Shown: positions 32,797 to 44,942 of the stretch, in pieces
Layout of the letters: each line of letters opens with the position of its first letter
How positions within the stretch are numbered: position 1 is the stretch's first letter
Assembly (NCBI GenBank): GCA_036346405.1
Contig: CM070559.1
Location: forward strand, 42,349,518-42,413,517
Reading direction: 5' to 3'
DNA length: 64,000 bases
DNA from: Phyllostachys edulis
Lineage: Eukaryota > Streptophyta > Magnoliopsida > Poales > Poaceae
The notes under the pieces: model-generated
Databases searched by the model: none
What the model saw: the letters and a program-made list of their open reading frames with translations, nothing else
What the model was told of the DNA's origin: nothing
Program-made: the position numbers and the translations under genes

Positions 32797-35331
32797 TGTG
32801 GCGACCCGGCCAGGGGCCTCACCCGAGAGGTCCTCCAAGACCTCCCTAGGAGTCTGTCAGGACCTCCTAGGAGGTCCCAAGGACCTCTTGGGTGGTCCAC
32901 CCAGGCCTCCCAGGAGGTCCAGCCGGATCTCCTGGAGGTCCAGGGAACTGACCCAAGGAGGTCTTGAGGCTCAGAGCCTCCCCAAGAGCCACGACCAAAA
33001 CCAGGGGGAGGTCCAGAGACCAACCCGAGGAGGTCTTAGGACTTGGAAAAGTCCTAATCTTCCTGTGATCTGAACCAGTCTCAAGGATCAATGGCTAGTT
33101 CTCACAGCAAATACAAGTGATAACATACACATCCACAAAAGGCTTTATTAACAACAAAAGGGAGTTGATTACAAGGGGTTGTTTACAAGCTCCAACAACC
33201 AAGAGCAAAATACACAACGGAAAAACCATAAGGATAGACTCCATCCATTACACCACAGGTGATTGGCTGGAGGGCGCGGCCTAATTGATTTGGTCCTCCT
33301 CCTCATCAAAGAAGTCTTCTCCTGCTCAATTCATTAATCAAGCAAGTATGAGCACAACAACCGTGCTCGCAAGTTACACCCGTCAAATAACAATATGACA
33401 TGCATAATGGATATATCAAAGGAAGGTATATTAGGGTTGATTTGCGTAAAGCCAAGTTTGTTTTAATTACAAGTACTAAGTTTCAAGGCAGTTATACCAT
33501 ATCTAAAATTCATTTTGTAAATTCTATTTTTCAGTTGGATAACATTCATCATCAAGATGGTGAAGGATACCCTCCTGTCACATGGCGCCCCGCCCATTAA
33601 CCATTTGGATAGAAATCCAAAACCAATTTCATAAGTCCTTTGAAAACCAAAACCAAGAGCTAACTTTGAGTGGCTTTGCTAGCATGTCCATGACCGTGGA
33701 CACGGCTATTCGAATAGATTTACGCTTTGCAGAGGTTGTACACTTTACCCACATGACATGAATTCTCTAGTTTGCTTGACGTCCGTCGACGCCACCTCAC
33801 ACTTCTTTTGGTGAGAGGTCTAGAGCACATGACAAGGCCTTTACAAAGCATTACTCCAGCGCAGTCCACCCTCGCTAAGGTTTCACCCCCTTTGGACTAC
33901 CCATCCGCAGGGTTCCGGCCCCCTCTTGCGCCAGGTGGGACTACAAAGGTCGCAACATGACTACCCACCGCATCCACAAGATCAACCGTGATGGAGATTT
34001 TTAAATTAGTTAGCCAGGTCCCTTTGCCCATTTCTCAGGACATGTGGTTGTACAAGGGTGGCATAACCCATTATAGGCATAGCAAGATGTGGCTCAAAGA
34101 TCGGTCCTCATATGGCTTGGGCGGCTAACACAAACCCCTGGGTCTCAACCCTACCCGAGTTGAGCAGTGCATACCTGCACCACACCAAACAACCAATCCG
34201 CCCAAGATCAAATCCATTTGTCCATTTCTGTTTTTCCAAACCATTTATCAAAACCTCCATGACAACCCAATGTCATGGCTTTAAAACATTGAACATTTTG
34301 GTATGTTGGAAGAAACATTTCCCAAATCGAGATGTTTGGTCTAACAAGACTAAGCATTCATTTTTCAAAAGCCTCTGGTCCTTACTATTGCAAAAACCAG
34401 ATTTTATCTAGGGTGACAATGGAGTTGGTTCAACATAAACAGTGGCCATACAAGGGAATTAGGCATAGCTATGAACAGAAAGATAGGTATTGAAATAACT
34501 TAGTAAAAGTAAGCATGCATACATATTTGAAACCGACATAAGTATCTTGAAGTAATGGGTGCAATATGGTCAAGAGTGTAACTTGCCTTGCCCAAAGTCT
34601 TGAGCTTCTTCTTCTTCAAGGAACTCTCGCTCCTTCTGACTTACGCATAATCTACGGTGAAAAAAAACAAAATGACTCAAATAGAGCTCAAAGCAAGACC
34701 CAAAGAAACTCCAAATGAACTCCAATGTAAAACCAACTGAGGGATTAGGCGATCAGGAAGAGGTCCAGGGAGCTCGTTGGAGGAGGTCCACAGCTCAAGA
34801 GAGGAGGTCCAAGAGTTTGGAGAGAGGTCCAAGGACTGTTCGGTTGAGCTAGAGAGGGGAAATGAAGAAGAAAGTGAGAGAGGAAGGGCTGTCCCAACTA
34901 TATATAGCTGGAGGCATTGAGGTTTCCCACGATGCTGTGTTCAGGAGTTGGTAAAAAGGACCATGAAGGTAGGCAAGGGATGTGACACAAAGTATGGCAT
35001 GGTGCTGCAAAAGTGGCAGCATTTAATGCGATACAACATGCATTAAATGTGGGGAAGACTTCCTTGCACAAGGACACAGTCAAAGGATAAAGAAAAGTAG
35101 GTGTGACTGCCAAGTGGGACAGCCAAGACCAAAGGAGGTCCTCACCCAGGGAGGTCGAGCGCACTGCACCGAGAGGTCTGGCGGTCGGATCTAATCGAAG
35201 GGGGAGGTCTGGACGGTTAGGATCTCCAAAGGGGAGGTCCTAACGGTCAAATCTGCAAAGGGGGAGGTCTGAGCGGTTAGGATCTTCAAGGGGAGGTCCT
35301 AACGGTCAGATCCGCAAAGGGGGAGACCCGA
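32797..35331 (-). repeat. Chromovirus 3' LTR, distal part
   Basis: This is the downstream part of the minus-strand 3' LTR, ending on the plus strand as TGTGGCGACCCGG at 32797. It contains the conserved LTR block GGACACGGCTATTCGAATAG (near 33694-33725) present in all copies here, and GGAGGTCC-rich repeats at 32815-33060. At 35200-35331 it carries two or three units of the 58-bp minisatellite that resumes at 38800. Confidence 0.8.
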
Positions 35332-38300
35332 AAATACATCTCAGGAACCCTCTGTGTTTTCCGAACTAGTCCCAGATCAGTAGCTAGCTCACACAGGAAA
35401 CAGTGATGAAATACCATCCATTTATTCGATTTAACTAAAAGGATCTCAAAGTAACAAATAATAATAATAGCTGGACCTTATGGTCAACGTTTACTTAAAT
35501 TGCCACGCAGGACTAAAGAAACAAATAAAACTCTTGCAGCGGAAACAAACCTCTTCAAATGGCCAATCAACATGACCACAGGCAATCGAGTGGAGAACGC
35601 ATCCTAATCCGCAAAACCTTCATGGTCCACCTGGGCGAAGAACTCTTGAGTAGCTTGGTATTCGTCAACTGCTGATTAACCAGAGGGCAAAAGCCATGAG
35701 TACTTTTGAATGTACTTAGTAAACCGTAGGGAAATGTATGCAAATAGTATTCATGCACGGCCTGACAAAGGTTAGCTGTATGGTTCTTTTGCAGAAAGCA
35801 GCATTTACGATAAATACAATAAATAGATTGAAATACGTAGTTCAAAATAATAATAAATAATAAAACAATTTCTTTGAAACGGCTAGTGAACTGTCCATTC
35901 ACTCCCCAACCAAACCAAAGATAAGTGAATGCCAATTCACCAATCGACACAAACCCCCAAGTGAATGACATGCTCACCAAACAAACATTATATTCATCAA
36001 GTGAACTTTCCATCCACACTCCGACTCATTTTAAAGAAACTCTATCTCCCATGTGAAATCCCTGAGCACGTCCATAACCGCAGACACGGCTATTTGAAAG
36101 TTTTACACTCTACAGAGGTTGTACAGCTTGATCCACAAGAGATTAATCAACTCAAAGAGTCTGACCACACTTCCTTTGGTGTGCGACTTAAGTGATCATC
36201 ACAAGGCTTTTACAAAGCTCCTTCTTAACCCAATTCTGTCCGCTAAGGTTTCAACACTGAATGTCTTTCCGACCAGACATGACCCCCCCTCTTGCGCCTG
36301 TGAGAATACGTTTCCCATAACTCACGCTCCCCACGACAGAATCGAAATTAAGACATTGCTAATTAGTCAGCCAGGTCCGTCCCATACCAGACTTGTGGTT
36401 GTACGGTTAATGCCCAGTTCAATCGCGCACAAGATTAAGTCCTTGACAAGTTACTCAGGCGAGACTACCGCAAACCCAATCTGTGCTAAACCCGCACCCC
36501 CACTATCCACCAACCACTCGCCCAAGTGAAAACCATTTTATTTAACCAAGACCCATGACTCACCCCGTCATGGTACCCACAAATTTTAACAAGAGTGGCT
36601 CACCACCACGATTCCATATATCATTAAGTCAAGATTAATCATTATGACACATGTGATGATAAACCCATCGTATCTAAGTTGAACTAAGCATGTCGCTACC
36701 CATGTTGGCAATATGAATATGTCCAACTAAAATTATCCACGCTAGGGTGACAAAGGATTCATGGCATTCAAATAATCAAAGAGGCATAATGACAATAGGT
36801 AATAACTAAACCCAAAACAATTTGTATAAAAATAGCATGCAATTGTATAAAACAATATACTTTTGAAATCATAGGTTCAATATGATCAAAGGACTACGGC
36901 TTGCCTTGAAATAAATCCTGGGATTGATCTTGATCTTGGTATACTCCTCCTTGCTCAAAGCTTCCCGAAGTATCAACGTCTAATCGCAAACAAGCAAATA
37001 AACCAAAATAAATAAATAACAGAGGCAAAACAAACTCCAAAAATTAAATAAAAATCTCAGATAGCTAGATCTTGAATTTAGATGAATTTGAATGAACTCA
37101 ATCGGAGTTCGGATGCAAAAGATATGGGCTTTGGAAGATTGAATCTAAAAGAAAACCCTAAAAATGATTTAACCGAATTATCTTCCAAAAGAAAATTCGA
37201 GGTTATGACGTGGCGCTGACGTCATCAAGGGGTTTTCAGCTGAAAAGAATAACAAGGAAATATATATTGAAGTGGGGCCCACTGTCATAGAGATGGTCCA
37301 TGGTGAAACAAGTCCATGAGCCTATGTCTTGGGTGCACCACATGCATTGACACATGTGTGTTGATAAGGACGATGACTGGGCTGCCACTTAAGCTTGATT
37401 GCCAAAGTGGTGATGACACAACAGAGACATCCTGAGATAGGAAAAGCTGGAGGGAGGGGCGGAGGGCGGCCATGGCCGTGCTTCGGGTGATCGGGCGAAA
37501 ACAGCAGTGGCGCCAACGACAACCAAGAGAACGCAGTTGCGGCGGCATCAGCAGGAACACAGGGGAAGGCTCGGAACGATGAAGGAGCTCACCAAATAGC
37601 AGATCAACAAGGTGACCGGCGCGTGCAGATTCGGGATGATGGCGTCGATGGCGATTCGATGATCCTCGACAGAAGATAGAGGAAGCACGGCGAAGGTATC
37701 GATGATGCGGTCCCAACGGCGAAGACGGCACGGGCGGATATGCACCGACGGCGACGAAATCCTGTGATGAACAAGCTTTGGCGGCCTCAGTTCTTCAACA
37801 AAATCCGATGCAATGAGAAGGAGAACGAGATTGGGAGTTTAGGGTTTTGGGGGAGGAAGGCCGGGCGAACAAATTGACGCGGTCGACTTTGCTTATATAG
37901 CACCGGAGATGGGGTATTAGGGTTGGAGCCGGTGGCGCTGCGTCGTCTCGGTCATGGACTCTAGAGTCCTTGGCAGCCACGGGTTGAAGATGACCACGTG
38001 CGGACTAGGCGGGGCCACACGCAGCGAAACAAGGAAAAAGAGAAAGAACGAAAGTGGCGTTGTCTTGGGCTCGCCCACGCGCAAGGAAAAACGGCTCAGC
38101 TGGGTTGGGCTTCCACGCGCAATGGAAGGAAGAGAGGTCGTGGGCTTCGTCCGTGCCAAGGAAAATGGGGGTAGGCCGGGCCAGCTTTTGGCGCACGCGG
38201 AAAGGAAAAATGGCCGGTGGCCTTCACACACGCGCAAACAAAAAGGAGTGGTGGGCTGGTGCGGCTGGTGTGCACGGTTGACTTCGCGTGTTGACCCGCG

Positions 38301-38799
38301 CCAAGGGGAAAAAGGGAACGTGGCTGGCTCGACCGGATCTCCACGCATGCACAATAGAAAAAAAAATCTGCAAGTGTACGTTGGCTTGGGCCAAAAGAAG
38401 GAAGACCGCCACGTGGTGAGAAAAAAAAGAAAGGTGGGCCGCAGTAGAGTTGAAATTTGAAAAAACGAGGAATAGGATAGAAATTTGAAAAGAAGATTTG
38501 GCCCGGGAAGCAGTCTGAGATTTCTAATAGTTTTTTTAATAAAATACCAGAAAATCCAAATAGCAAAAGAAAATGGCAAATGAACTTAGAAAAATTCTAG
38601 AAAAAAACTAGAAAATATATCCAAGCACATAAGATCCAAATAAAATAGTTTTGATAATAGTTGATGTTGACATTAATCCCATTAAATTGTTTTTGAACTC
38701 TGAAAATTCCAATTAAGCTTTTAACTTTAGCGAGAAAAATTCAAATGGTTATTTTTCTTTTGAAACTTTAAAAGCAGACCAAATTTTTGGGATGTTCTG
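35332..38799 (-). mobile_element. Solo chromovirus LTR inserted in the minisatellite of another LTR
   Basis: A 3.5-kb minus-strand LTR without interior. Its start at about 38799 reads CAGAACATCCCAAAAATTTG (canonical TGTAACATCCC mutated) and its end at about 35332 is the GGGTCT-type end. It has the conserved CACGTCCATAACCGCAGACA block at 36067 and the AAGCCCATATCTTTTGCATC block (minus strand, about 37140), both shared with the plus-strand LTR at 52256-55170. Sequence on both sides belongs to one 58-bp repeat array, so the insertion point is clear to within about 10 bp; an exact target duplication is not evident. The GC-rich part 37960-38450 has open frames on both strands without motifs. Confidence 0.75.
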
Positions 38800-38804
38800 A
38801 GAAT

Positions 38805-39365
38805 CTGGCGGTTAGGATCTCCAAGGGAGGTCTAGCAGTCGATTCTAAAAGGAGGAGAATCTCGGCGGTTAGGATCTCCAAGGGAGGTCCTAGCAGTCGA
38901 GATCTACAAGGAGGAGGTGCAGGCGGTTAAGATCTCCAAAGGGAGGTCTTAACGATCGAGATCTACAAAGGAGGAGGTGCAGGCGGTTAAGATCTCAAAG
39001 GGAGGTCTTAACGATCGATCTACAAAGGAGGAGGTGCAGGCGGTTAAGATCTCAAAGGGAGATCTTAACGGCCGGATCTACAAAGGAGGAGAATGCAGAC
39101 GGTTAAGATCTCCAAGGGAGATCTTAACGGCCAGATCTGCAAGAGAGGAGGTGCAGACGGTTAAGATCTCCAAGGGAGGTCTTAACGGCGAGATCTAAAC
39201 AAGGGAGAATGCTCGCGGTTAAGATCTCCAAGGCGAGGTCTTAACGGCCAGATCTACAAAGGAGGAGGTGCAGACGGTTAAGATCTCCAGGGAGGTCTTA
39301 ACGGCGGATCTACAAAAGAGAAGGTGCAGGACGGTTAAGATCTCCAAGGGGGAGGTCTTGAGATG
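38805..39365. repeat. 58-bp minisatellite inside chromovirus LTR
   Basis: Ten units, counted by GGTTA(A/G)GATCT at 38811, 38868, 38926, 38986, 39043, 39102, 39160, 39218, 39277 and 39334; spacing 57-60 bp. Each unit reads GGTTAAGATCTCCAAGGGAG, a GTCTTAACGG inverse, GATCTACAAAGGAGGAGG, then a short spacer. GGTTAAGATCTC and GATCTTAACGGCC form an imperfect inverted repeat inside the unit. Two or three more units lie at 35200-35331 beyond the solo LTR. Confidence 0.92.
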
Positions 39366-39614
39366 AGCGATGGCAAGATAAGAAGTGGGAGAAGCGGGGT
39401 CCGCAGGATTTCCATCGAACGGGTCAAAGCATTTGGGCCGTTCGGACCGAGCGAACGCCCCAACAGATCGGGGCCGTCCAATACGAATCGGACGGTTCTA
39501 GAGGAGTGGGACGTTCAGACCATCCGAACGTCTCACCAAGATCATACCGTCCGACGCAAATCAAACGGTACACAAGCGATAGAGGTCTAGATCAAGCGGA
39601 AAGCTCGAACGGAC

Positions 39615-39840
39615 GTGAGGGAGGTCCAAATAAATAAGGAGGAGGTCCTAGAGGACATAGGGAGGTCTAAATAGATAAGGAGGAGATCCTAGAGGACACG
39701 GGGAGGTCCAAATAGACAAGGAGGAGGTCCTAGAGGACATGGGGAGGTCCTGAAGGACACGGGGAGGTCCAAATAGACAAGGAGGAGGTCCTGAAGGACA
39801 TGGGGAGGTCCAAATAAATAAGGAGGAGGTCCCGAGAAAT
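39615..39840. repeat. GGAGGTCC tandem repeat, about 36-44-bp units
   Basis: About six units containing AAATAGACAAGGAGGAGGTC and CTAGAGGACATGGGGAGGTC follow the 58-bp array within the same LTR. They share the GGAGGTC core but differ in unit length. Confidence 0.85.
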
Positions 39841-40269
39841 GATATTACCGCGAGTTGGGAGTGGTAACACCGGGTTGGCAGAGAAAAGAACTTCCCGAGA
39901 GGGTTACACAGACCAAAGCAAAGAGGAAGTTCGAGTGAACACAAAAAGCTTCAAGAGGGTTCCGAAGGAACACAAATGAACATGAGGAAGGCGTAGGCCT
40001 GGGAAGGTTTTAAGCCAGAGAAGACCCAAAGAGGGAGGTTTGGATCTAGGGAGGTCTGGTCCAAAGATGGACAAAACATGGACAGAAAAGGGAAGATCAC
40101 CAAAACTTCAACAAACTCAACAAACCATCAAGGAATTTTAGTTGAAGTTTGAGTTAGTCAATTTAAATCCATTATGGAATTTCAAGTTAAGCTTTGAATT
40201 CTCATCAAAACAAAATGGTTCTTTTTATTTTGAAATCTTCGAAAAGGCTCTGAAAATCAGGGTGTTACA

Positions 40270-40376
40270 ATGTTACTCTGTTGGTTTAATTTATTAAATA
40301 GATTTTGAAACTCTTGACTAAACGACCATACTAACTAAGGTGACGTCTTACCGTTGATACAGCTCTGATACCACCT
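40270..40376 (-). other. Remaining interior of the chromovirus LTR pair, with primer-binding site
   Basis: On the minus strand the 5' LTR ends GGGCGTGACA at 40377. After AGG comes TGGTATCAGAGC (40362-40373), the initiator-tRNA-type priming site, then about 90 bp of AT-rich leader and directly the TGTAACACCC of the next LTR. All coding sequence and the polypurine tract are missing. Confidence 0.85.
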
Positions 40377-42169
40377 TGTCACGCCCTGGGTAAACCACCC
40401 CGAGACTCACTGTGCATTCCGGACCAATGCCAAGATCAGTAACTAGTCCGCACAGTTTCAACAATGATGTGATCACAATCATACAACAAACTATAGAAGA
40501 AGCAGACAAATTATCATTAATATAAGCAAAAGTCCTTATGGTCAAGGTTGTTACAGAGTTGCCACGCAGGGCTACAACACAGCGGAAAACCAAAGCACAC
40601 GTGGAAACCGCCCGACATGCCCACAGGCAATCGAGTGGAGGACGTCCCTAGTATGCCTGGTCGTCAAAGACCTCCCCTAGCACGAGATGTCTTTGAAGAC
40701 CTCCTCTTCAAAGAGGTCGGAGCTCTCTGGGTCTTCTTCAACTGCTGATCAACCAGAGGGCACAAGCCATGAGTACTTGGAATTTACTCAGCAATCCATA
40801 GGGAATTATATGCAATAATATTCATGCAGGTCTTGACAAGGTTAGCTTTATGGCTGTTTTGTAGAAAACAATATTGAATTGAAATACAATAAATAGATTG
40901 TAAAGCACAAGTTGAAAGTTTATCACATAAGTAGACAAGTTTTCTTTTGAAACAACCTAGGACCACCCTGGTCACTGCCCAAACCACTCACGACCACCAT
41001 GGTCATGAGTCAGACCACTCACGGCCACCCTGGTCGTGAGCTAGACCACTCCAGCAAGCTTTAAGAAAGTCTACCCCTTGCGTGAAATCACCAGGCATAT
41101 CCATAACCGGGGACATGGCTATTCGAATAGATTTACACTCTACAGAGGTTGTACAGCTTTACCCACAAGACACAAGTTCTCTAGTTTGTTTGGCACCCGT
41201 CGATGCCCCTGCTCACTACCTTGGGTAAGTAGGCTAGAGCACGTGACAAGGCCTTTACAAGGTTCTGCTTTAACTCAGTTCCGCTCGCTAAGGTTTCGCC
41301 TTTCTAGCCCCCTCTTGCGCCAAGTGTGGGCATCTAACCCAGGTCCTTCTACACTTTCACCAAAATGGAACCGAATCAAAGCATTGCCAATTAGTTGGCC
41401 AGGTCCACCCCACAATGGACTTATGGTTGCACGGTATGGCCCGAATCAATGGCTTACAAGGTTAAGTCCTTAGTGGTTGCTCAGGCAAGATCTCCTCATC
41501 CCAACGTGCTTAAAGCACCCCCTTTACTGCACGATCACTCGCCCGAGCAAAAACATTTTGGGTTCAACCCGGCCAATGACCATCCTAGTCATGGCGCGAC
41601 AAATTTTATTAGCGGCCACGCAGACCATGGCAACGCTTGCCAAGACAACACATACCAAGACAATACGTGCCACAATTCCATAATCTCTTAGTCAAGTTTA
41701 ACATCTTTAAGACAAGTGATCGAGAGATAGCGCATAACTAAGCTGGTCTAAGCAATATATACACCCATGTTGGTGATCACCAAGGGGTACAACTAAGATA
41801 ACCCAATATATGGTGGTCCAAAGGTACATGACAACATGTTAAACACAATTATCCAAAGGGTCATACTGCCAAGTAGGTGTTTAGCTAATTCCCAAACCAT
41901 TTTTATACAAATAGCCATGCAAGTCGATATAAAACAAAGTAATTTTGCAAACTAGGTTCAACATGATCAAAGGTCTACGACTTGCCTTCGATGTAGAGCT
42001 GAGGTTCTTCGGTAGAGGTCGCCAGGTCCAAGAACTCTTCAGAGAAGCCGGAATCTACACGTGCAAAAAGAGCCAAATAAATACAACGAATTCAAATAAA
42101 AACCAAAACTACCAAATAAGAACCAGAAGAGAAACACTGAAACAGAAACGAACTCTCGGGAGGGGGTCT

Positions 42170-42330
42170 TGAGGTGGAGGTCCTGAGAAGGAGGTCCAAA
42201 GGAGGAGGTCCTGAGGAGAAAGTCCACAGGAGGTCCTGAGGAGGAGGTCCTGAGGAGGAGGTCCAAAGGAGGAGGTCCTGAGGAGGAGGTCCACAGGAGG
42301 AGGTCCTGAGGAGGAGGTCCACAGGAGGAT
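42170..42330. repeat. GGAGGTCCTGA short tandem repeats
   Basis: About eight imperfect units of AGGAGGAGGTCCTG(A)/CCAAAGG of 16-24 bp inside the 5' LTR. Confidence 0.85.
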
Positions 42331-42929
42331 ACGACTACCCGACGTGGTCGTACAAGGATATAACTACGAGACGTGGTTGTAAAGAGGTACAACCACGCAA
42401 CGTGGTCGTGAGTGCAAAAGAGAACAAGGCACAGAGGAACTCACCCAGATACACACAGAGAGAGAAAAGATGGGAGGAAGACGGTGAACGGCGCGGGTTC
42501 TCCGGTGAATTCTGTGGCGGCGAGGAGGTCGAAGACGGCGCAAGCTCCAGCGGCTCCTTAGTGACGAGGAGGCTCCAGCGAACTCCGTTGCGAAACTCCA
42601 AGCACGAAAACTGGGTGGGAGCAAGAAAGAGTTGAGAACTGGGTGAGGAAAATGGAGCTGAAAGAGGGCTGCTCAGACTTTTATAGCTAGGAGAGACAAG
42701 GAAAACTGCTGAGAAACTCAGAAGTGCACAAGGTCAAGGGTAGGTGAAGGAGGAGATAGGAGCAGGTCTGGGAGGGGACAAGAGGGGAAGCGGTCTTGCA
42801 AAAAAAAAGTAGCATTTAATGCGACACTGTGATGTTATCGCCAACCTTTGCGTCAGAAGTGACGCGACGAGAGGAAGAAGAAGGTGAGCAGGACTGGCAG
42901 GTGGGGCCAGTCAAAGCTAGAGAGGGGTG

Positions 42930-43220
42930 GTCAAACCAAAGAGGAGGTCGTGACCAAAGGGGTGGTCTTTGCAAAAAGACCGAGAGGGTGGTCTTTGCAA
43001 AATACCAAGGGGTGGTCTTTGCAAAAAAAGACCGAGAGGGTGGTCTTGACCCAAGAGGTGGTCGTGACCCAAGGGGTGGTCGTGGCACAAGGGGAGGTCA
43101 CAACTCAAGGGGAGGTCGCGACACAAGGGGAGGTCGCGGCCCAAAGGGAGGTCGCGACCTAAGGGGTGGTCTTTGAAAAAAGACCAAGAGGGTGGTCTTT
43201 GCAAAAAGACCAAGAGGGAG
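42930..43220. repeat. GGTGGTC/GGAGGTCG tandem repeats
   Basis: Two related sub-arrays: GGTGGTCTTTGCAAAAAGAC units (about 42957-43060 and 43165-43215) and GGGGAGGTCGCGACACAA units (about 43060-43165). Confidence 0.85.
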
Positions 43221-43696
43221 GTCCAAGCAAGAGAAACGCAGCGAAGCGGGGCGAAGAAAAAAAACACGGCAAAGCGGGGCCGTCCGATTTTGATCGGGCG
43301 GTTCAAAAAGGATTGAACGTTCGGACCGGTTGAACGCGCCAACAAGATCGGACCGTCCAACTCAGATCTGACGGTTCAAAATGAAGTGGACGTTCGAACT
43401 AGCCGAACGTGACAACAGGATCGGGTCGTCCAACACAGATCGGACGGTCCGCGACGAAGGAGGCGCGGAGCTGAGCCACGCGGGGAGAATGGAACAAACA
43501 GAGAAGGGGAAAACAACACCAAAGAACTCCAACAAACTCAAAGCAACCAAACTCAAATTAATTGAAGTTTGAATTAGTCATTTTAAACACCCTAAATTCC
43601 AAAATCTCAAGTTAAGTTTTAGAACTTCAACAAAACCAAATGGTTATTTTTATTTTGAAATTTTTTCAAAAAGGCTCAGAAAGTTGGGATGTTACA

Positions 43697-44734
43697 TTAT
43701 GGCCTCAAACAGGCTCCTCGTGCTTGGTTTGAGCGGTTCAGTTCAGTTGTGTTAGCTGTTGGTTTCTCCCTGAGTAATCATGATCCTGCATTGTTTATTC
43801 ATACATCTCCACGTGGTCGTACTATGCTTTTACTCTATGTTGATGACATGCTGATTACTGGAGATGACAAGGAGTACATTGCTTTTGTTAAGCAACGGCT
43901 CAGTGTGCAGTTTTTTTATGTCGAATTTGGGTCCTCTACGTTATTTTATGGGGATTGAGTTTACTTGCACAGATGATGGTCACTATCTATCTCAGCAGCG
44001 CTATATTCAGGATTTGCTTGCTCGTTCTGGTCTCACTAACAGTCGGACAGCTGCTACTCCTATGGAGCTTCATCTTCAGCTTCGTCCTACTGATGACACT
44101 TTGCTTGAAGACCCTTCTCGTTATCGTCATATTGTTGGTAGTCTTGTCTATCTTACAGTGACACGTCCTGATATTGCTCACTCTGTTCATGTGCTCAGCC
44201 AGTTTGTTTCTGCTCCCACGTCTGTTCACTATGCTCACCTTCTACGTGTGTTGCGCTATCTACGAGGGACTGTTGATCGTTGTCTCTTTTATTCTCGGTC
44301 AAGTCAACTTCAGCTTCATGCTTACTCTGACTCGATTTGGGCTAGTGATCCTATTGATCGACGATCTGTCTCTGGCTATTGCATATTTCTTGGATCTTCG
44401 CTTATTACCTGGAAGTCCAAGAAATAGATTGCAGTTTCACGGTCTAGTGCTGAGGCTAAGCTTCGAGCATTGGCCACTACTACTTCAGAGATTGTTTCTT
44501 TGTTGGCTTTTAGCTGATCTTAGTGTGTCATGTGGTACTCCTGCATCTCTTCTATGTGACAACACTAGTGCTATACAGATTGCTACTGATCCAGTGAAGC
44601 ATGAGCTGACTAAGCACATTGGTATGGATGCATCTTTCACACGTTCTCATTGTCAACAAAAGACTATTGCTCTTCAGTATGTGCCCTCTGAGATTCAAGT
44701 CGCTGATTTCTTCACCAAGGTTCAAACTCGATAG
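43697..44734 (+). pseudogene. pol of the copia element, second part: reverse transcriptase end and RNase H
   Basis: The copia frame resumes as YGLKQAPRAWFERFSSVV (43697-43755). The catalytic YVDDMLITGDD of reverse transcriptase is at 43838-43870. One base is gained or lost near 43915-43925, after which LGPLRYFMGIEFTCTDDGHY follows in the next frame. RNase H appears as YRHIVGSLVYLTVTRPDIAH (near 44122-44180) and LRYLRGTVDRCLFYSRSS. A stop at 44425 and frame changes around 44430-44530 follow. KHELTKHIGMDASFTRSHC and VPSEIQVADFFTKVQTR close the protein with TAG at 44732-44734. Confidence 0.9.
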
Positions 44735-44790
44735 CAACATCGCTTCTATCTATCCAAACTCAATGTTTCAGAACCTCCTAACCCATGTTG

Positions 44791-44803
44791 AGTTTGAAAG
44801 GGG
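44791..44803 (+). other. Polypurine tract
   Basis: AGTTTGAAAGGGG lies directly before the TGTCAT start of the 3' LTR, where plus-strand DNA synthesis is primed. Confidence 0.8.
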
Positions 44804-44937
44804 TGTCATATATATGTGTGTATATGGCCCATGTGTGTATATGATCCATGAGACCCCATGAGCTATAGGGTTTTTACTGTATAGTATATATACTTTGTAT
44901 ATTCATCTAATAGAGGTTGAGGCGTTGATTCGTATCA
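44804..44937 (+). repeat. 3' LTR of copia element
   Basis: It runs from TGTCATATATATGTG to GATTCGTATCA and is followed by the GCACT duplication. It is longer than the 5' copy mainly through a CCATGAGACC-type partial duplication. Confidence 0.92.
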
Positions 44938-44942
44938 GCACT

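Larger units (their letters stand above)
38800..40269 (-). repeat. Chromovirus 3' LTR, proximal part
   Basis: On the minus strand it begins TGTAACACCCTGATTTTCAG at 40269 and reads into the minisatellite. It parallels the start of the LTR at 43696 over the first few hundred bases. Confidence 0.85.
32797..43696 (-). mobile_element. Chromovirus (Tekay-type gypsy) LTR pair with interior deleted
   Basis: Two long minus-strand LTRs lie head to tail: the 5' LTR at 40377-43696 and the 3' LTR at 32797-40269, the latter split by a solo LTR of the same kind. LTR starts read TGTAACATCCC / TGTAACACCC and ends read GGGCGTGACA / GGGTCGCCACA, typical of Tekay-type chromoviruses. Only 107 bp separate them (40270-40376), holding a TGGTATCAGAGC priming site but no gag, pol or polypurine tract. 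The pair is inserted in reverse transcriptase of the copia element. No clear target duplication was found. Confidence 0.8.
40377..43696 (-). repeat. Chromovirus 5' LTR
   Basis: A 3.3-kb LTR from TGTAACATCCCAACTTTCTG (minus strand, 43696) to GGGCGTGACA (40377). The conserved block CATAACCGGGGACATGGCTA is at 41101. Two local repeat fields built on GGAGGTC are present, one of short units at 42170-42330 and one of GGTGGTCTTTGCAAAAAGAC type at 42930-43220. Confidence 0.88.
28907..44937 (+). mobile_element. Short-LTR Ty1-copia retrotransposon, interrupted by chromovirus LTRs
   Basis: LTRs of 122 bp and 134 bp bound the element, and GCACT is duplicated exactly at 28902-28906 and 44938-44942. In order: 5' LTR, primer-binding site, a leader with a captured gene fragment, gag, protease, integrase, and the first part of reverse transcriptase up to about 32534. 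After an 11-kb insertion come the rest of reverse transcriptase, RNase H, the polypurine tract and the 3' LTR. Without the insertion it would be near 5 kb. Numerous stops and frameshifts show it is dead. The site of insertion is inside the second CACTA element. Confidence 0.92.

Noticed and set aside
37285..38579. Frames of 148-220 codons on both strands inside the solo LTR
   Set aside because: They lie in GC-rich LTR sequence, overlap each other on opposite strands and have no retrotransposon or host motif.
38805..39365. Evenly spaced repeats that might suggest a CRISPR array
   Set aside because: Units are contiguous minisatellite copies without unique spacers, in a plant LTR.
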